In this document: positions 47,670-56,061 of the stretch, piece by piece
Layout: each line of letters begins with the position of its first letter
Numbering within the stretch: the first letter of the stretch is position 1
Assembly (NCBI GenBank): GCA_025055795.1
Contig: JANWVV010000001.1
Span: 1 to 64,000 of the forward strand
Origin: Gemmataceae bacterium
GTDB taxonomy: Bacteria > Planctomycetota > Planctomycetia > Gemmatales > Gemmataceae
DNA length: 64,000 nt
Direction: 5' to 3'
Program-made: the position numbers and the translations under genes
The notes under the pieces: model-generated
Database searches by the model: none
The model's input: only the letters and a program-made list of their open reading frames with translations
What the model was told of the DNA's origin: nothing

Positions 47670-49115
47670 ATGACGACGGGTAACGCTGCCATGCCCCAAG
47701 GGGAGCGGAAAGGATGGGCCAGTCTGCGGGATTTGAACGGGTATCAGTGGTTTGTCTTCAGCGTGGCTGTGCTGGCTTGGATGGCCGATTGCATGGATCA
47801 GCAGTTGTTCAATTTGGCCCGTATGATGTCGCTGACCGACTTGTTGGGTGGGGCGCAAGCGGATCGGGATGCCGTCACACGCTGGGCGGGACGTGCCACC
47901 TCGATTTTTCTGATCGGCTGGGCCACCGGTGGGCTGGTTTTCGGCATGTTCGGTGACCGCCTGGGGCGTGTCCGCACCCTGACGCTGACCATTTTGCTGT
48001 ACTCGGTATTCACCGGCCTGAGTGCCTTGTCGTTTGGTCCATACGACTACTGCGTGTACCGATTCCTGACCGGTTTGGGGGTGGGAGGGGTTTTTGCCGC
48101 GGCGGTGGCGTTACTGGCCGAGACCATGCCCAGCCACGCCCGGCCGTATACCTTGGGGTTGATGCAGGCGTTGTCGGCTGTGGGTAACATCACAGCGGCC
48201 TTGTTGTTTATCGCCTTGGGCCTACTGGAACTCAACGGTCAGTTGGATCCGCTTAAGCCATATGGTCTGAGTGCCTGGCGGATCCTGTTTCTGATCGGCA
48301 TCCTGCCCGCGGGGTTGGCGATTGTCATCCAACGGCGGTTACAGGAGCCGGAGTCCTGGCGGGCGGCCAAAGCCGCGGCAGAGTCGGGTGTGGGCAAAAA
48401 ACTGGGATCCTACCTGGAGCTATTCGGCGGCGGTTGGGTCACACGCCATGCCCTGCTAGGCATGCTGCTGGCTTTTGTGGGGGTTGTCGGCTTGTGGGGG
48501 ATTGGCTTTTTTGCCATCGATCTGACCCAACGGATTTCCAATACCGCCTTTGCTGAGGAAGCAGCCTCGCTGGGTCTGAGCGGGGCGGACAAAGACCGTT
48601 ACATCGCAGGACAGCGGATCATCTGGGCAGGCATGACCTCGTTGGCGATCAATGCGGGAGCCTTTCTGGGGATGTCGTCCTTTTCCTGGCTCGCTGCCCG
48701 GATTGGTCGGCGTCCTTCGTTCACACTGGCCTTCTTGGCAGCGGCCGCTAGTGTCGCCCTGGTTTTCACCCAGATGCAAACCCGCTTGGACATCCTGTGG
48801 ATGAACGTGCTGATGGGTTTCTGCCTGCTAGCTCTGTTTGGCGGTTATGCGATTTATCTGCCGGAATTGTTCCCCACCCGTCTGCGAGCAACAGGCACCA
48901 GTTTCTGCTACAACGTTGGACGTTTCATCGCGGCTAGTGGACCGCTGATGCTGGGACTGCTTACTACCGAAGTGTTCGCCCATACAGCAGAAGGCGGCCT
49001 GTACCCCGACCGGCCCTTCCGTTATGCGGGACTAACCATGTGTAGCATCTTCGTGCTTGGTCTAGCCGTACTCCCCTTCCTGCCCGAAACCAAAGATAAA
49101 CCCCTGCCCGAATGA
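47670..49115 (+). CDS. MFS transporter
   Basis: The 481-residue protein has about 12 hydrophobic segments and the MFS signature between segments 2 and 3 (GMFGDRLGRVRTL, about 92-104). A sugar/metabolite-porter-like PTRLRATGTSFCYNVGRFIAA lies near 405-425, and a PESWRAAK motif follows segment 6. These features point to the sugar or organic-acid porter side of the family. A long loop at about 285-325 follows segment 7. The ATG start follows GGGGAGAAGG. The substrate is not evident from the context. Confidence 0.85.
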   Translation: MTTGNAAMPQGERKGWASLRDLNGYQWFVFSVAVLAWMADCMDQQLFNLARMMSLTDLLGGAQADRDAVTRWAGRATSIFLIGWATGGLVFGMFGDRLGRVRTLTLTILLYSVFTGLSALSFGPYDYCVYRFLTGLGVGGVFAAAVALLAETMPSHARPYTLGLMQALSAVGNITAALLFIALGLLELNGQLDPLKPYGLSAWRILFLIGILPAGLAIVIQRRLQEPESWRAAKAAAESGVGKKLGSYLELFGGGWVTRHALLGMLLAFVGVVGLWGIGFFAIDLTQRISNTAFAEEAASLGLSGADKDRYIAGQRIIWAGMTSLAINAGAFLGMSSFSWLAARIGRRPSFTLAFLAAAASVALVFTQMQTRLDILWMNVLMGFCLLALFGGYAIYLPELFPTRLRATGTSFCYNVGRFIAASGPLMLGLLTTEVFAHTAEGGLYPDRPFRYAGLTMCSIFVLGLAVLPFLPETKDKPLPE

Positions 49116-49296
49116 GAGGATAAGCCCTGGAAACTATCCGTCACCATGCTGGTGACATCCCACGAAACTACCACGCTGGCATTGGGTAACTAAAGACCGA
49201 ATCCCAGCAGGGGATTTTCCTTGGGTGGTCAGACAGCGGCCAGCAACAAAGTCCGCGGTGGCATTGAATGGAGATGGTATGGAGGAGTGAGTAGCG

Positions 49297-49593
49297 ATGC
49301 TGGAGGTGTATGGTCTGAACATTCCTGAGGTAGCCGTACCGCCTACTCCGGCCTGGCTCCAGCGTCACGGAGGGGAATTACGCCCAGCGTTGTCTGCGAA
49401 TGTGGTGGAGGTGTGGGTGGCAGGTCAACCCTTGTACCGTCTGGAGGTGCGGCCAGCCTATGACCGCTACAGTTGCGCGATAGTGGACATGATCAACGGT
49501 CGCCGCTTGGACGATCCCCGCAGCGTTTATGCCACGGCCGCACAGGCCCTCAATGGAGGATTGGAACAGCTTCGTCAGTCTCTGGGTTGGTAG
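49297..49593 (+). CDS. hypothetical protein, 98 residues
   Basis: ATG at 49297 is preceded by GGAGGAG at good spacing. The product is soluble, with no signal peptide: a Pro-rich start (VAVPPTPAWLQRHG), a beta-like middle (VVEVWVAGQPLYRLEV) and a helical C-terminus (ATAAQALNGGLEQLRQSL). The family is not recognised. It is 181 bp after the MFS gene on the same strand and may or may not share its transcript. Confidence 0.65.
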   Translation: MLEVYGLNIPEVAVPPTPAWLQRHGGELRPALSANVVEVWVAGQPLYRLEVRPAYDRYSCAIVDMINGRRLDDPRSVYATAAQALNGGLEQLRQSLGW

Positions 49594-49638
49594 GTCGTGG
49601 GCCTTTTGGAAGGAGTGATCTACGGGCGGCTTGCTTAT

Positions 49639-50754
49639 TTACGGTTGCAGGGACCTAAGGAACACGTTCATGATCTCCAGCCCGGCGACCGGTGTGAAGA
49701 TGATGGCTCCCGTGCCGGTGGTGCGCAAGGTGTGGCGACGCCATTGCTCAGGTTTGCCCTCGGCAGGTACAGCGACGGTGTAACGTTGCCCACCGGCTGT
49801 AACGTGCCACTGACTTTGTTCCGCTCGGGCCGGTAACCGCCAGTCAAACAGGAGTTCGCATGGGCCGTATTCCTTCACGCTGGTCAGGGGAGTGTTGCCG
49901 CTGGCTACCAGGCGTTCGCTACTGACCTTCCAGGCTTCCCCTTGCGTTTTCCAGCCGTCAAGTGTCAGGCCGTTGAAGAGGCTGACGTGGCCTTGCCATG
50001 TCTGGGCCGTCTCCTCCGGCTTGGCCTGACCGCCCGGCAATTCCTTAATGCGTAGGTTTTTGAAGTGGCATGGGGCCCCTTCGCTTTCCAGAGCCAGATA
50101 CCCCTTGCGAGGAACACAACGGCTCACCCCGGAGACTTCCTTGCCGTTGACGTGCAACTTGATCGTTCCATCGATGGCGACAATGCGATAGTGATTCCAC
50201 TGACCAGCTCCCTTAACTCGTTCTTCACTCGGCAAGCAGCGCATGTAACCCCGCGGATGGGGCCGGTCGGGCACACACACTGCCCCATGAATGGCAAACA
50301 CATCCCCGTGGTTGGTCGCCCAATCCACCTTCGGATAGTTGATCAGCACCTGGACCTCAATGCCGCGAGTGTAAGGTGTTCCCACTGCCGGCAGCGGATC
50401 TGCCCAGACGAAAATCCCCGAGTTGGCCACCTCCTTTTTGTTGACGTGCATCCACTCCACTTCCAGGATGAAATTTTCGTACATCCGTTGGGTGCGTAGA
50501 AAGCCCGTCGGCCGCCCCGTAGTGATGATCTGGCCGTCTTTGACATAGAAAGTGTCCGGATGACAATTAACGTTGACCCAGCCTTCGAGGTTCTGACCGT
50601 TGAACAGGGGGACAAACCCCTCCGAATCGGTCTGACGCTGCGTTGCAGCAACGGGAAGTGCACCCCCCTGCCAGGCAGGGCCAGGAACCGCACAGGCCAG
50701 CCAGGCAGTGAGTGCCGTCAGACCGGCCAGACACCATATCCGCTGCGTCGGCAT
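49639..50754 (-). CDS. secreted protein with two DUF1080-like domains
   Basis: ATG at 50754 follows AGGGGGAAA; an upstream start at 50796 is less likely. The 371-residue product has a signal peptide (about 1-25) and two DUF1080 (3-keto-disaccharide hydrolase-like) domains: the first, complete, at about 42-240 (GFVPLFNGQNLEGWVNVN, NSGIFVWADP, GIEVQVLI, GYLALESEGAPCHFKNLRIKEL), and a second, shorter one at about 255-371 (HVSLFNGLTLDGWKTQGEAW). DUF1080 domains are concanavalin-like beta-sandwiches, some of which cleave 3-keto sugars. It is divergent from the sulfatase gene (126 bp between starts), suggesting related polysaccharide or sugar use. Confidence 0.88.
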   Translation of the reverse strand: MPTQRIWCLAGLTALTAWLACAVPGPAWQGGALPVAATQRQTDSEGFVPLFNGQNLEGWVNVNCHPDTFYVKDGQIITTGRPTGFLRTQRMYENFILEVEWMHVNKKEVANSGIFVWADPLPAVGTPYTRGIEVQVLINYPKVDWATNHGDVFAIHGAVCVPDRPHPRGYMRCLPSEERVKGAGQWNHYRIVAIDGTIKLHVNGKEVSGVSRCVPRKGYLALESEGAPCHFKNLRIKELPGGQAKPEETAQTWQGHVSLFNGLTLDGWKTQGEAWKVSSERLVASGNTPLTSVKEYGPCELLFDWRLPARAEQSQWHVTAGGQRYTVAVPAEGKPEQWRRHTLRTTGTGAIIFTPVAGLEIMNVFLRSLQP

Positions 50755-50880
50755 AAGGCTTTCCCCCTTGCAACCTCTACAGACACTGACCAACAATGGA
50801 GATCAACCAGGCATGCAGTTTGGATAGCGTCAATCGAAAAGCATTGTACTGGCCAAGACAGTGGGATGCGAGGAGAAAAG

Positions 50881-52386
50881 ATGCGTCGTTTGATAACGCT
50901 GTGTGTTGGAGTGATGGGGTTGTGGACCGTCGTTGGGGAGCAGACGGTGGCAGCCAGGGATCCATCCCCCGCGGCTGGGGGGCGGATCAACGTGCTGATG
51001 ATTGTGCTTGACGATTTGAATGACTGGGTAGGGCCGTTACAGGGGCATCCGCAGGTACGCACGCCATACTTGGACGCCCTGGCCCGTCGCGGCTTGACCT
51101 TTACCAATGCCCATTGTCAAAGTCCGCTGTGCAATCCGAGTCGGACCAGTGTGTTAACAGGCTTGCGGCCAAGCACGACGGGTGTGTATGCCCTGCAGCC
51201 ATGGTTCCGCAGCGACGGCCGCTTCCGCGATCATCCCACGCTTTTGCAATGGTTCCGCCAGCATGGCTATCTGACGGTCAGTACAGGTAAGGTATTCCAC
51301 AGTGGCTATCCCCCCAAGGAACAACAATCTCAGGAAGCGGACGTGTGGGGGCCGGAGGCCCGTTTCGCCCCGCGACCCAAAAGTAAATTCGTTACCACTC
51401 CCGATCCCCATCCCCTGGTGGACTGGGGTGTTTTTCCCGAACGGGACGAAGAGTGTTTCGATTATGACCTGGCTAGCTGGGCCTGTACCTGGCTCCGGGA
51501 TGCACCCCGCGACAAACCCTGGTTTGTAGCTATAGGCTTCCAGCATCCCCATCTGCCTTGCTACGCCCCGCGCAAATGGTTCGACCTTTATCCGGAGGAC
51601 CAGTTGATTCTACCAGTAGTCAAGGAGGACGATCGGGATGATCTGCCTCGCTTTGCGAGTTTTTTGCATTGGAAGTTGCCGGAACCCCGCTGGAAATGGC
51701 TGGTGCAGCAAGGACAGTGGCGACCCCTGGTGCGCGCTTACCTGGCCAGTGTCAGCTTCGTGGATGCCCAGATCGGCCGGGTGCTGCAGGCTCTGCGGGA
51801 TAGCGGCTTGGAGCAGCGTACGCTTGTCGTCGTGTGGAGTGACCACGGCTGGCATTTGGGCGAAAAAGGAATCACTGGCAAAAACAGCTTGTGGGAACGC
51901 GCCACGCGTGTTCCCCTGATGTTAGCTGGGCCCGGTATCCCCGCTGGCAAGCAGTGCCGCCGCCCGGTAGAGCTGCTGGACCTGTACCCCACCCTGGCAG
52001 AATACTGCGGCCTGAAAATACCGCCCCAACTCGAAGGAATCAGCTTGCTGCCTTGGCTCAAGGATCCCCAAGCACCTCGGGAACGGCCCGCTCTGACCAC
52101 CCACAACCCCAATAATCACGCTGTCCGCACCGAACGCTGGCGGTACATTCGCTACGCCGACGGTAGCGAGGAACTATATGATTTACAGGCCGATCCGCAC
52201 GAATGGCACAATCTGGCCCAACGCCCTGACCATGCCGCTGTGAAAAAAGAGCTGGCCCGCTGGCTGCCTGAACATAATGCGCCGCCCATGCGAGGGAGCG
52301 CTGGTCGACTTCTAGTCATCGAAAACGGTGTACCCCTCTGGGAAGGGCGACCGATCCGACCCGACGATCCCTTCCCCGACCGCTAA
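50881..52386 (+). CDS. sulfatase, iduronate-2-sulfatase-like
   Basis: ATG at 50881 has AGGAG 5-10 nt upstream; the frame extends to 50560 but only overlaps the divergent gene. The 501-residue product has a signal peptide (about 1-24). It carries the metal-site Asp pair D44-D45 (VLDDLNDW) and the Cys-type sulfatase motif C84-N-P-S-R88 followed by TSVLTGLRPS, whose Cys is matured to formylglycine (family knowledge). Further features are GKVFHSG, HPHLPC and WSDHGWHLGEKG. The pattern best fits iduronate-2-sulfatase-like S1 enzymes acting on sulfated polysaccharides. It probably works in the periplasm or outside the cell. No maturase (FGE/anSME) gene is in the window. Confidence 0.92.
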   Translation: MRRLITLCVGVMGLWTVVGEQTVAARDPSPAAGGRINVLMIVLDDLNDWVGPLQGHPQVRTPYLDALARRGLTFTNAHCQSPLCNPSRTSVLTGLRPSTTGVYALQPWFRSDGRFRDHPTLLQWFRQHGYLTVSTGKVFHSGYPPKEQQSQEADVWGPEARFAPRPKSKFVTTPDPHPLVDWGVFPERDEECFDYDLASWACTWLRDAPRDKPWFVAIGFQHPHLPCYAPRKWFDLYPEDQLILPVVKEDDRDDLPRFASFLHWKLPEPRWKWLVQQGQWRPLVRAYLASVSFVDAQIGRVLQALRDSGLEQRTLVVVWSDHGWHLGEKGITGKNSLWERATRVPLMLAGPGIPAGKQCRRPVELLDLYPTLAEYCGLKIPPQLEGISLLPWLKDPQAPRERPALTTHNPNNHAVRTERWRYIRYADGSEELYDLQADPHEWHNLAQRPDHAAVKKELARWLPEHNAPPMRGSAGRLLVIENGVPLWEGRPIRPDDPFPDR

Positions 52387-52809
52387 AGTTTGGATCTCCC
52401 CAGAGCCACCAACCCCAATAATAGCACGCCCGGATTGCATACCTATAGACTTCAGCACGCCCCGGGTTGGGGTTCTAGCAATGGATGGATGCTCGCAGGA
52501 CCGCAAGCCGACTGTACATCGTGCTTCCCTAGTTGCTTGGTTGATATTTGCTTTCCTCTAGATAACTCCGAATCGACTCGACTTTTCCCGAGCGATCCGT
52601 CAGAGAAAAACATCCGGATTTGTCGCTAATGGGGATGATGGAGGCAGAACAACCGATCCATCGACCAAATTCCGACTGCGGGGTAACTAGTGCCCTTGGT
52701 GCTTTCCGCAATAAACGGTCCTGACGGCCGGATCCCTGGCCCATTAGCGGCAACCAGTCCGGCAACGCCGGATGCCATCTGACCATCAGGATGGGCAGAA
52801 TTGTGACGG
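52387..52809. other. 420-bp region between convergent genes, no gene seen
   Basis: It lies between the sulfatase stop and the serpin stop. Short frames only; nothing recognisable and no clear terminator. Confidence 0.45.
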
Positions 52810-54114
52810 TTATTTATTGGCTGGATTGACCACGCGGCCCATGAACAAGATACTGCCCGTCCCCCGATCACGGATAAAGAACAGGAAAGGTCGATCGACG
52901 CGGAACACCGGCGAAGGCGGGGGTAAACCTCTAGTTTTTATGACCACCGCGGTGGCCGCGGCCGCTTCCGTGCCTTCTTCATTTACCTCCACAAAAGCTT
53001 TGTGTAACACCGCCGAAATGAATAACTTTTCCCGACCTGTGTGCATGCCGCTAAAGTCGGCTGTTTCTGGAGAAAAGGCCGCTTTCATCCCCAGTGCTCC
53101 TAAAGGTTCTTTCAGCGAGTAACTCGCCTCGACCCGGAAACGGGGGAGATAGACATCCACTTTTATTTGCGGCCGCAGAGCTCGACGGATATTGTTAAGA
53201 TAATCAAGCGTCAGTCGCTTCTCCAAGGCAGGCAGCTCGTTGTAGGCCCGGGGCAGCACAATCAACATGCTTAGTTCCTTGCCCTGATAGGGGATGTCCA
53301 GGGCCTGGAAATCTTCGCCTTCCGCATAACTGCACGAGGGCAAGGCGGAATGATGCATCAGCGGTACCCGTACCGTGCTCCCATCAATCTTGGTGAAATC
53401 CTGTTCCTGAGTTAGTTTTTTGTCAAATTGCGTTAGCCAGTTCCCCTTGAAGTAGATAGCATTGGTCAGCACTAGCCGCGTCAGAGGAGTGATTATCCCG
53501 GGGGGCAACAGGTTTTTGATTTTGTCATGGGTCTGCCGTTCTACCCAAGTGTTGATGGTAGTACGGGAGCCTTCCGGGTTGCTCATGAAATCGACGTCGA
53601 ACAAGCCGGCGTCGAATTTCTGCTGGACCGATTGCTTGTATTCTGGCCGCCAAGGGTAGCCTTGTTGAGCCCAGAGGGCGTTTGCGGTCGACAGGGCGAA
53701 GCCACGCTTTTGTGGATCACCCGCGTTCAGAGCGCGCAAAATTATTTTGAACTCACCAAGCAGCTCGGGCCGAAGATGCAAAACCTGGTACATTTCCTCG
53801 GCTGTTTTGTTTCGTGCGCCGGCAGCCGTCATGGCCAGAGCGGTTGAGATGCTGAATGGCGATAGGAAGTGGTTGTCGTCAGGCTTGTCCTTGAGTAACT
53901 GATGGTACAGATCGGTGGCAAAACGAGTGTTGCTTTCGACCAACACGGGCCAACTCGGAGCAGGGGCCCCGCCTCCCGGCGGTGGATCCTCAAATGGTCG
54001 GGCACCAACTATCGCATGCCTTGCGGCCAGCGTGCTCAGAGCACCGACGCCGGCCCATTGGAGAAAGCGTCGTCGGTTCCACAAACGACCGGCCTTGCCA
54101 TGTTTCAGTTCCAT
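52810..54114 (-). CDS. serpin with a twin-arginine signal
   Basis: The 434-residue protein has a Tat-type signal (NRRRFLQWAG, about 13-22) and then a complete serpin domain (about 58-434): FLSPFSISTALAMTAAGA, VLTNAIYFKGNWLTQFD, LMHHSALPS, and the hinge EEGTEAAAATAVV from E379, typical of inhibitory serpins. Aligned with alpha-1-antitrypsin, the reactive bond is Arg395-Gly396, so trypsin-like proteases are the expected targets. The end RPFLFFIRDRGTGSILFMGRV fits the family. Serpins trap serine proteases by a large conformational change; a fully folded exported form is plausible with Tat. It is monocistronic. Confidence 0.93.
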   Translation of the reverse strand: MELKHGKAGRLWNRRRFLQWAGVGALSTLAARHAIVGARPFEDPPPGGGAPAPSWPVLVESNTRFATDLYHQLLKDKPDDNHFLSPFSISTALAMTAAGARNKTAEEMYQVLHLRPELLGEFKIILRALNAGDPQKRGFALSTANALWAQQGYPWRPEYKQSVQQKFDAGLFDVDFMSNPEGSRTTINTWVERQTHDKIKNLLPPGIITPLTRLVLTNAIYFKGNWLTQFDKKLTQEQDFTKIDGSTVRVPLMHHSALPSCSYAEGEDFQALDIPYQGKELSMLIVLPRAYNELPALEKRLTLDYLNNIRRALRPQIKVDVYLPRFRVEASYSLKEPLGALGMKAAFSPETADFSGMHTGREKLFISAVLHKAFVEVNEEGTEAAAATAVVIKTRGLPPPSPVFRVDRPFLFFIRDRGTGSILFMGRVVNPANK

Positions 54115-54508
54115 GAATCTGTCTCCTTAAATCCGCAAGGGGGCCTCCGCTTGATCAATGAGCGAGAAAGTTAGGGTGGTACTGTGGCGAAAGATGCAAC
54201 CCCGCTCCTACCTCATCATCTTTCCGACGTATCAGCATAAAGTTTGGTTTGCCATTGTGGTACGAAAACTGTCTACTTTGTTCTCCTGTATCCCGAAAGA
54301 TGGTGCGGCTTACGGTAGACCGTGGGCAGGGGGTTGCCCGATAGGTGTGTGAAAAAATATTTACATAGGACATCAGATCAGATACAATACATTGAATTAG
54401 GAGGCATACCCTGCGGAGGTTGGTTGATCGAAAAATGGAGGGTTGTTGGGGAGGGGGATCCGGGTGACCAGACACCATATTTGAAACAAGGCATTCACAA
54501 GCTGTGAG
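54115..54508. other. 390-bp intergenic region with a promoter-like sequence
   Basis: It lies between the glcF stop and the serpin start, both minus. On the plus strand TTTACA (54360-54365) and TACAAT (54383-54388) have a 17-bp spacer, a good match to a sigma70-type promoter, but no gene follows on that strand. A minus-strand promoter for the serpin is expected but not identified. Confidence 0.4.
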
Positions 54509-56023
54509 CTAGTGCATTTGGAGGGGTAAGGTGTCGGGATATTCGCCGGAGTAGGCGGTCCAGAGGGCGTCGACGGGGTGAGCGACCCATAGGTGTGGTG
54601 TGCTTTGCTGCAGACGCCGCAGGTGACGGGTGATTTGCATCAGGCAGCCGACGTTCCCCGTGAAGAGGGCCTGGGCACCGGTACTGAGAATATGCTGGGC
54701 TTTGCGGTGTCCCAGGCGGGTGGCCATGTCCGGTTGCGTCAGGTTGTAGCTGCCTGCCGCTCCACAGCACAGTTCGCTTTCAGGCAGTGGTACGAGTTCC
54801 AATTCGGGGATTTGGGCGAGCAGGGTGCGAGGGGCCTGGGCAATCTGTTGGGCGTGCCGTAGATGACAGGCGTCGTGATAGGTGGCCCGCAGGGGCAGAG
54901 GATAGCGAGGAGGTGGTTGCAAACCCAGTTCATGCAGAAACTCGTGGACATCACGGACCTTGCTTTGGAAGCGTGCCGCGGCTTCGGCCCAAGGGGTGTC
55001 GTGCAGCAGATGGGCATAGTCTTTCAATTGGGCTCCGCAACCGGCAGCGTTGGTAATGATGGCATCGACCGCAGCGAACCGCTGGGGCTGGTCGGCGGCA
55101 AAGGCCTGGCAATTGAGACGCGCGAAGTATTGGGCGGGCCCCTCCTGGGCAGCGTGATAATGCAAGGCCCCGCAGCAGGCTTGCTGCGGAGGGATCCAGA
55201 CCTCGCAGCCATTGGCTTGCAGCAGGCGGGCGGTAGCGTAGTTGGTTTGCGGATACAACGCGTCGGCGACGCAGCCTAGGAACAAGGCCACGCGAGCCCG
55301 ACGCGGTCCGTGGGCTTCCAGCACCTCAGGCAGGCGTCCGTAGTGCGGCTGAAGCGGCGGGAGCATCTCCCGCATGATTTGCACCGTGGTCGGCAGCAGA
55401 CGGGTCAGACCCAGTTGGTCGAGCACCCTCTCCAGTCCGGTCCATTGCAGGAGGCGGGCGGGAGCCAGCAGCAGACGATTACGCCAGCGGTAGGGGAACA
55501 CATGGAACAGCAGCCAACGTTGCCAGCGGCGGAGTGTGCGTACCTGGCGATCAGGGGCTCGCTGGGCCATGGCCAGCCGGAATGGTTCCAGGATCCGTCC
55601 GTATTGCACCCCCGAGGGGCAGGCCGTCTCGCAGGCCCGACAGTTCAGGCACAAATCCAGGTGTTGTTCGACGTCAGCGTCCAGAGGCAGGGTACCTTCC
55701 AGCACCTGCCGCATCAGATAGATGCGACCGCGGGGCGAGTCCGCCTCGTTTCCCGTCTCGACGTAGGTCGGGCAACTGGCCGTGCACAGACCACAATGGA
55801 CGCAATCGAGCACCAGTTCAAAATCCAGGCGGGGCCGCAGGGCCGGTCCTCCCTGGGGCAAAGGCCAGGTGCGGCGGTGGTCCCCCCGAGGCTGCTCGCC
55901 GCCAGAGAGGACCGGGGGGGGCATTCCGCTGCTGGTTGTCGATTCCTGCCGCGGTGACTGGTCGGACAACATGGTGACGCTCATGGCTGGACGTGCTCCA
56001 TTGGCGGGGGTAGCCGGGGGCAT
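54509..56023 (-). CDS. glcF: glycolate oxidase iron-sulfur subunit
   Basis: GlcF passes electrons from the FAD subunits of glycolate oxidase. The 504-residue product (ATG 56023; ATG 55984 is an alternative) carries two 4Fe-4S motifs: CVHCGLCTASCP (C74, C77, C80, C84) and CLNCRACETACP (C125, C128, C131, C135). Two CCG domains follow (ACCGALHYHA and LCCGAAGSYN). The N-terminal 60 residues are a poorly conserved, Pro/Ser-rich extension. It lies 38 bp after the FAD-binding subunit gene, so both are almost certainly co-transcribed. A lactate or other hydroxyacid oxidase is possible. Confidence 0.9.
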   Translation of the reverse strand: MPPATPANGARPAMSVTMLSDQSPRQESTTSSGMPPPVLSGGEQPRGDHRRTWPLPQGGPALRPRLDFELVLDCVHCGLCTASCPTYVETGNEADSPRGRIYLMRQVLEGTLPLDADVEQHLDLCLNCRACETACPSGVQYGRILEPFRLAMAQRAPDRQVRTLRRWQRWLLFHVFPYRWRNRLLLAPARLLQWTGLERVLDQLGLTRLLPTTVQIMREMLPPLQPHYGRLPEVLEAHGPRRARVALFLGCVADALYPQTNYATARLLQANGCEVWIPPQQACCGALHYHAAQEGPAQYFARLNCQAFAADQPQRFAAVDAIITNAAGCGAQLKDYAHLLHDTPWAEAAARFQSKVRDVHEFLHELGLQPPPRYPLPLRATYHDACHLRHAQQIAQAPRTLLAQIPELELVPLPESELCCGAAGSYNLTQPDMATRLGHRKAQHILSTGAQALFTGNVGCLMQITRHLRRLQQSTPHLWVAHPVDALWTAYSGEYPDTLPLQMH

Positions 56024-56061
56024 AAACGGGCGGCCTTCATGTCCGCGATAGCCGCGGGCGG

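Noticed and set aside
47376-47858. 160-codon minus-strand frame overlapping the MFS start
   Set aside because: Its N-terminal part is the antisense of the MFS gene and the rest shows no motif or start site.
50560-50880. N-terminal extension of the sulfatase by 107 residues
   Set aside because: The extension overlaps the divergent DUF1080 gene and lacks family similarity; ATG at 50881 has a good ribosome site and a signal peptide directly after it.
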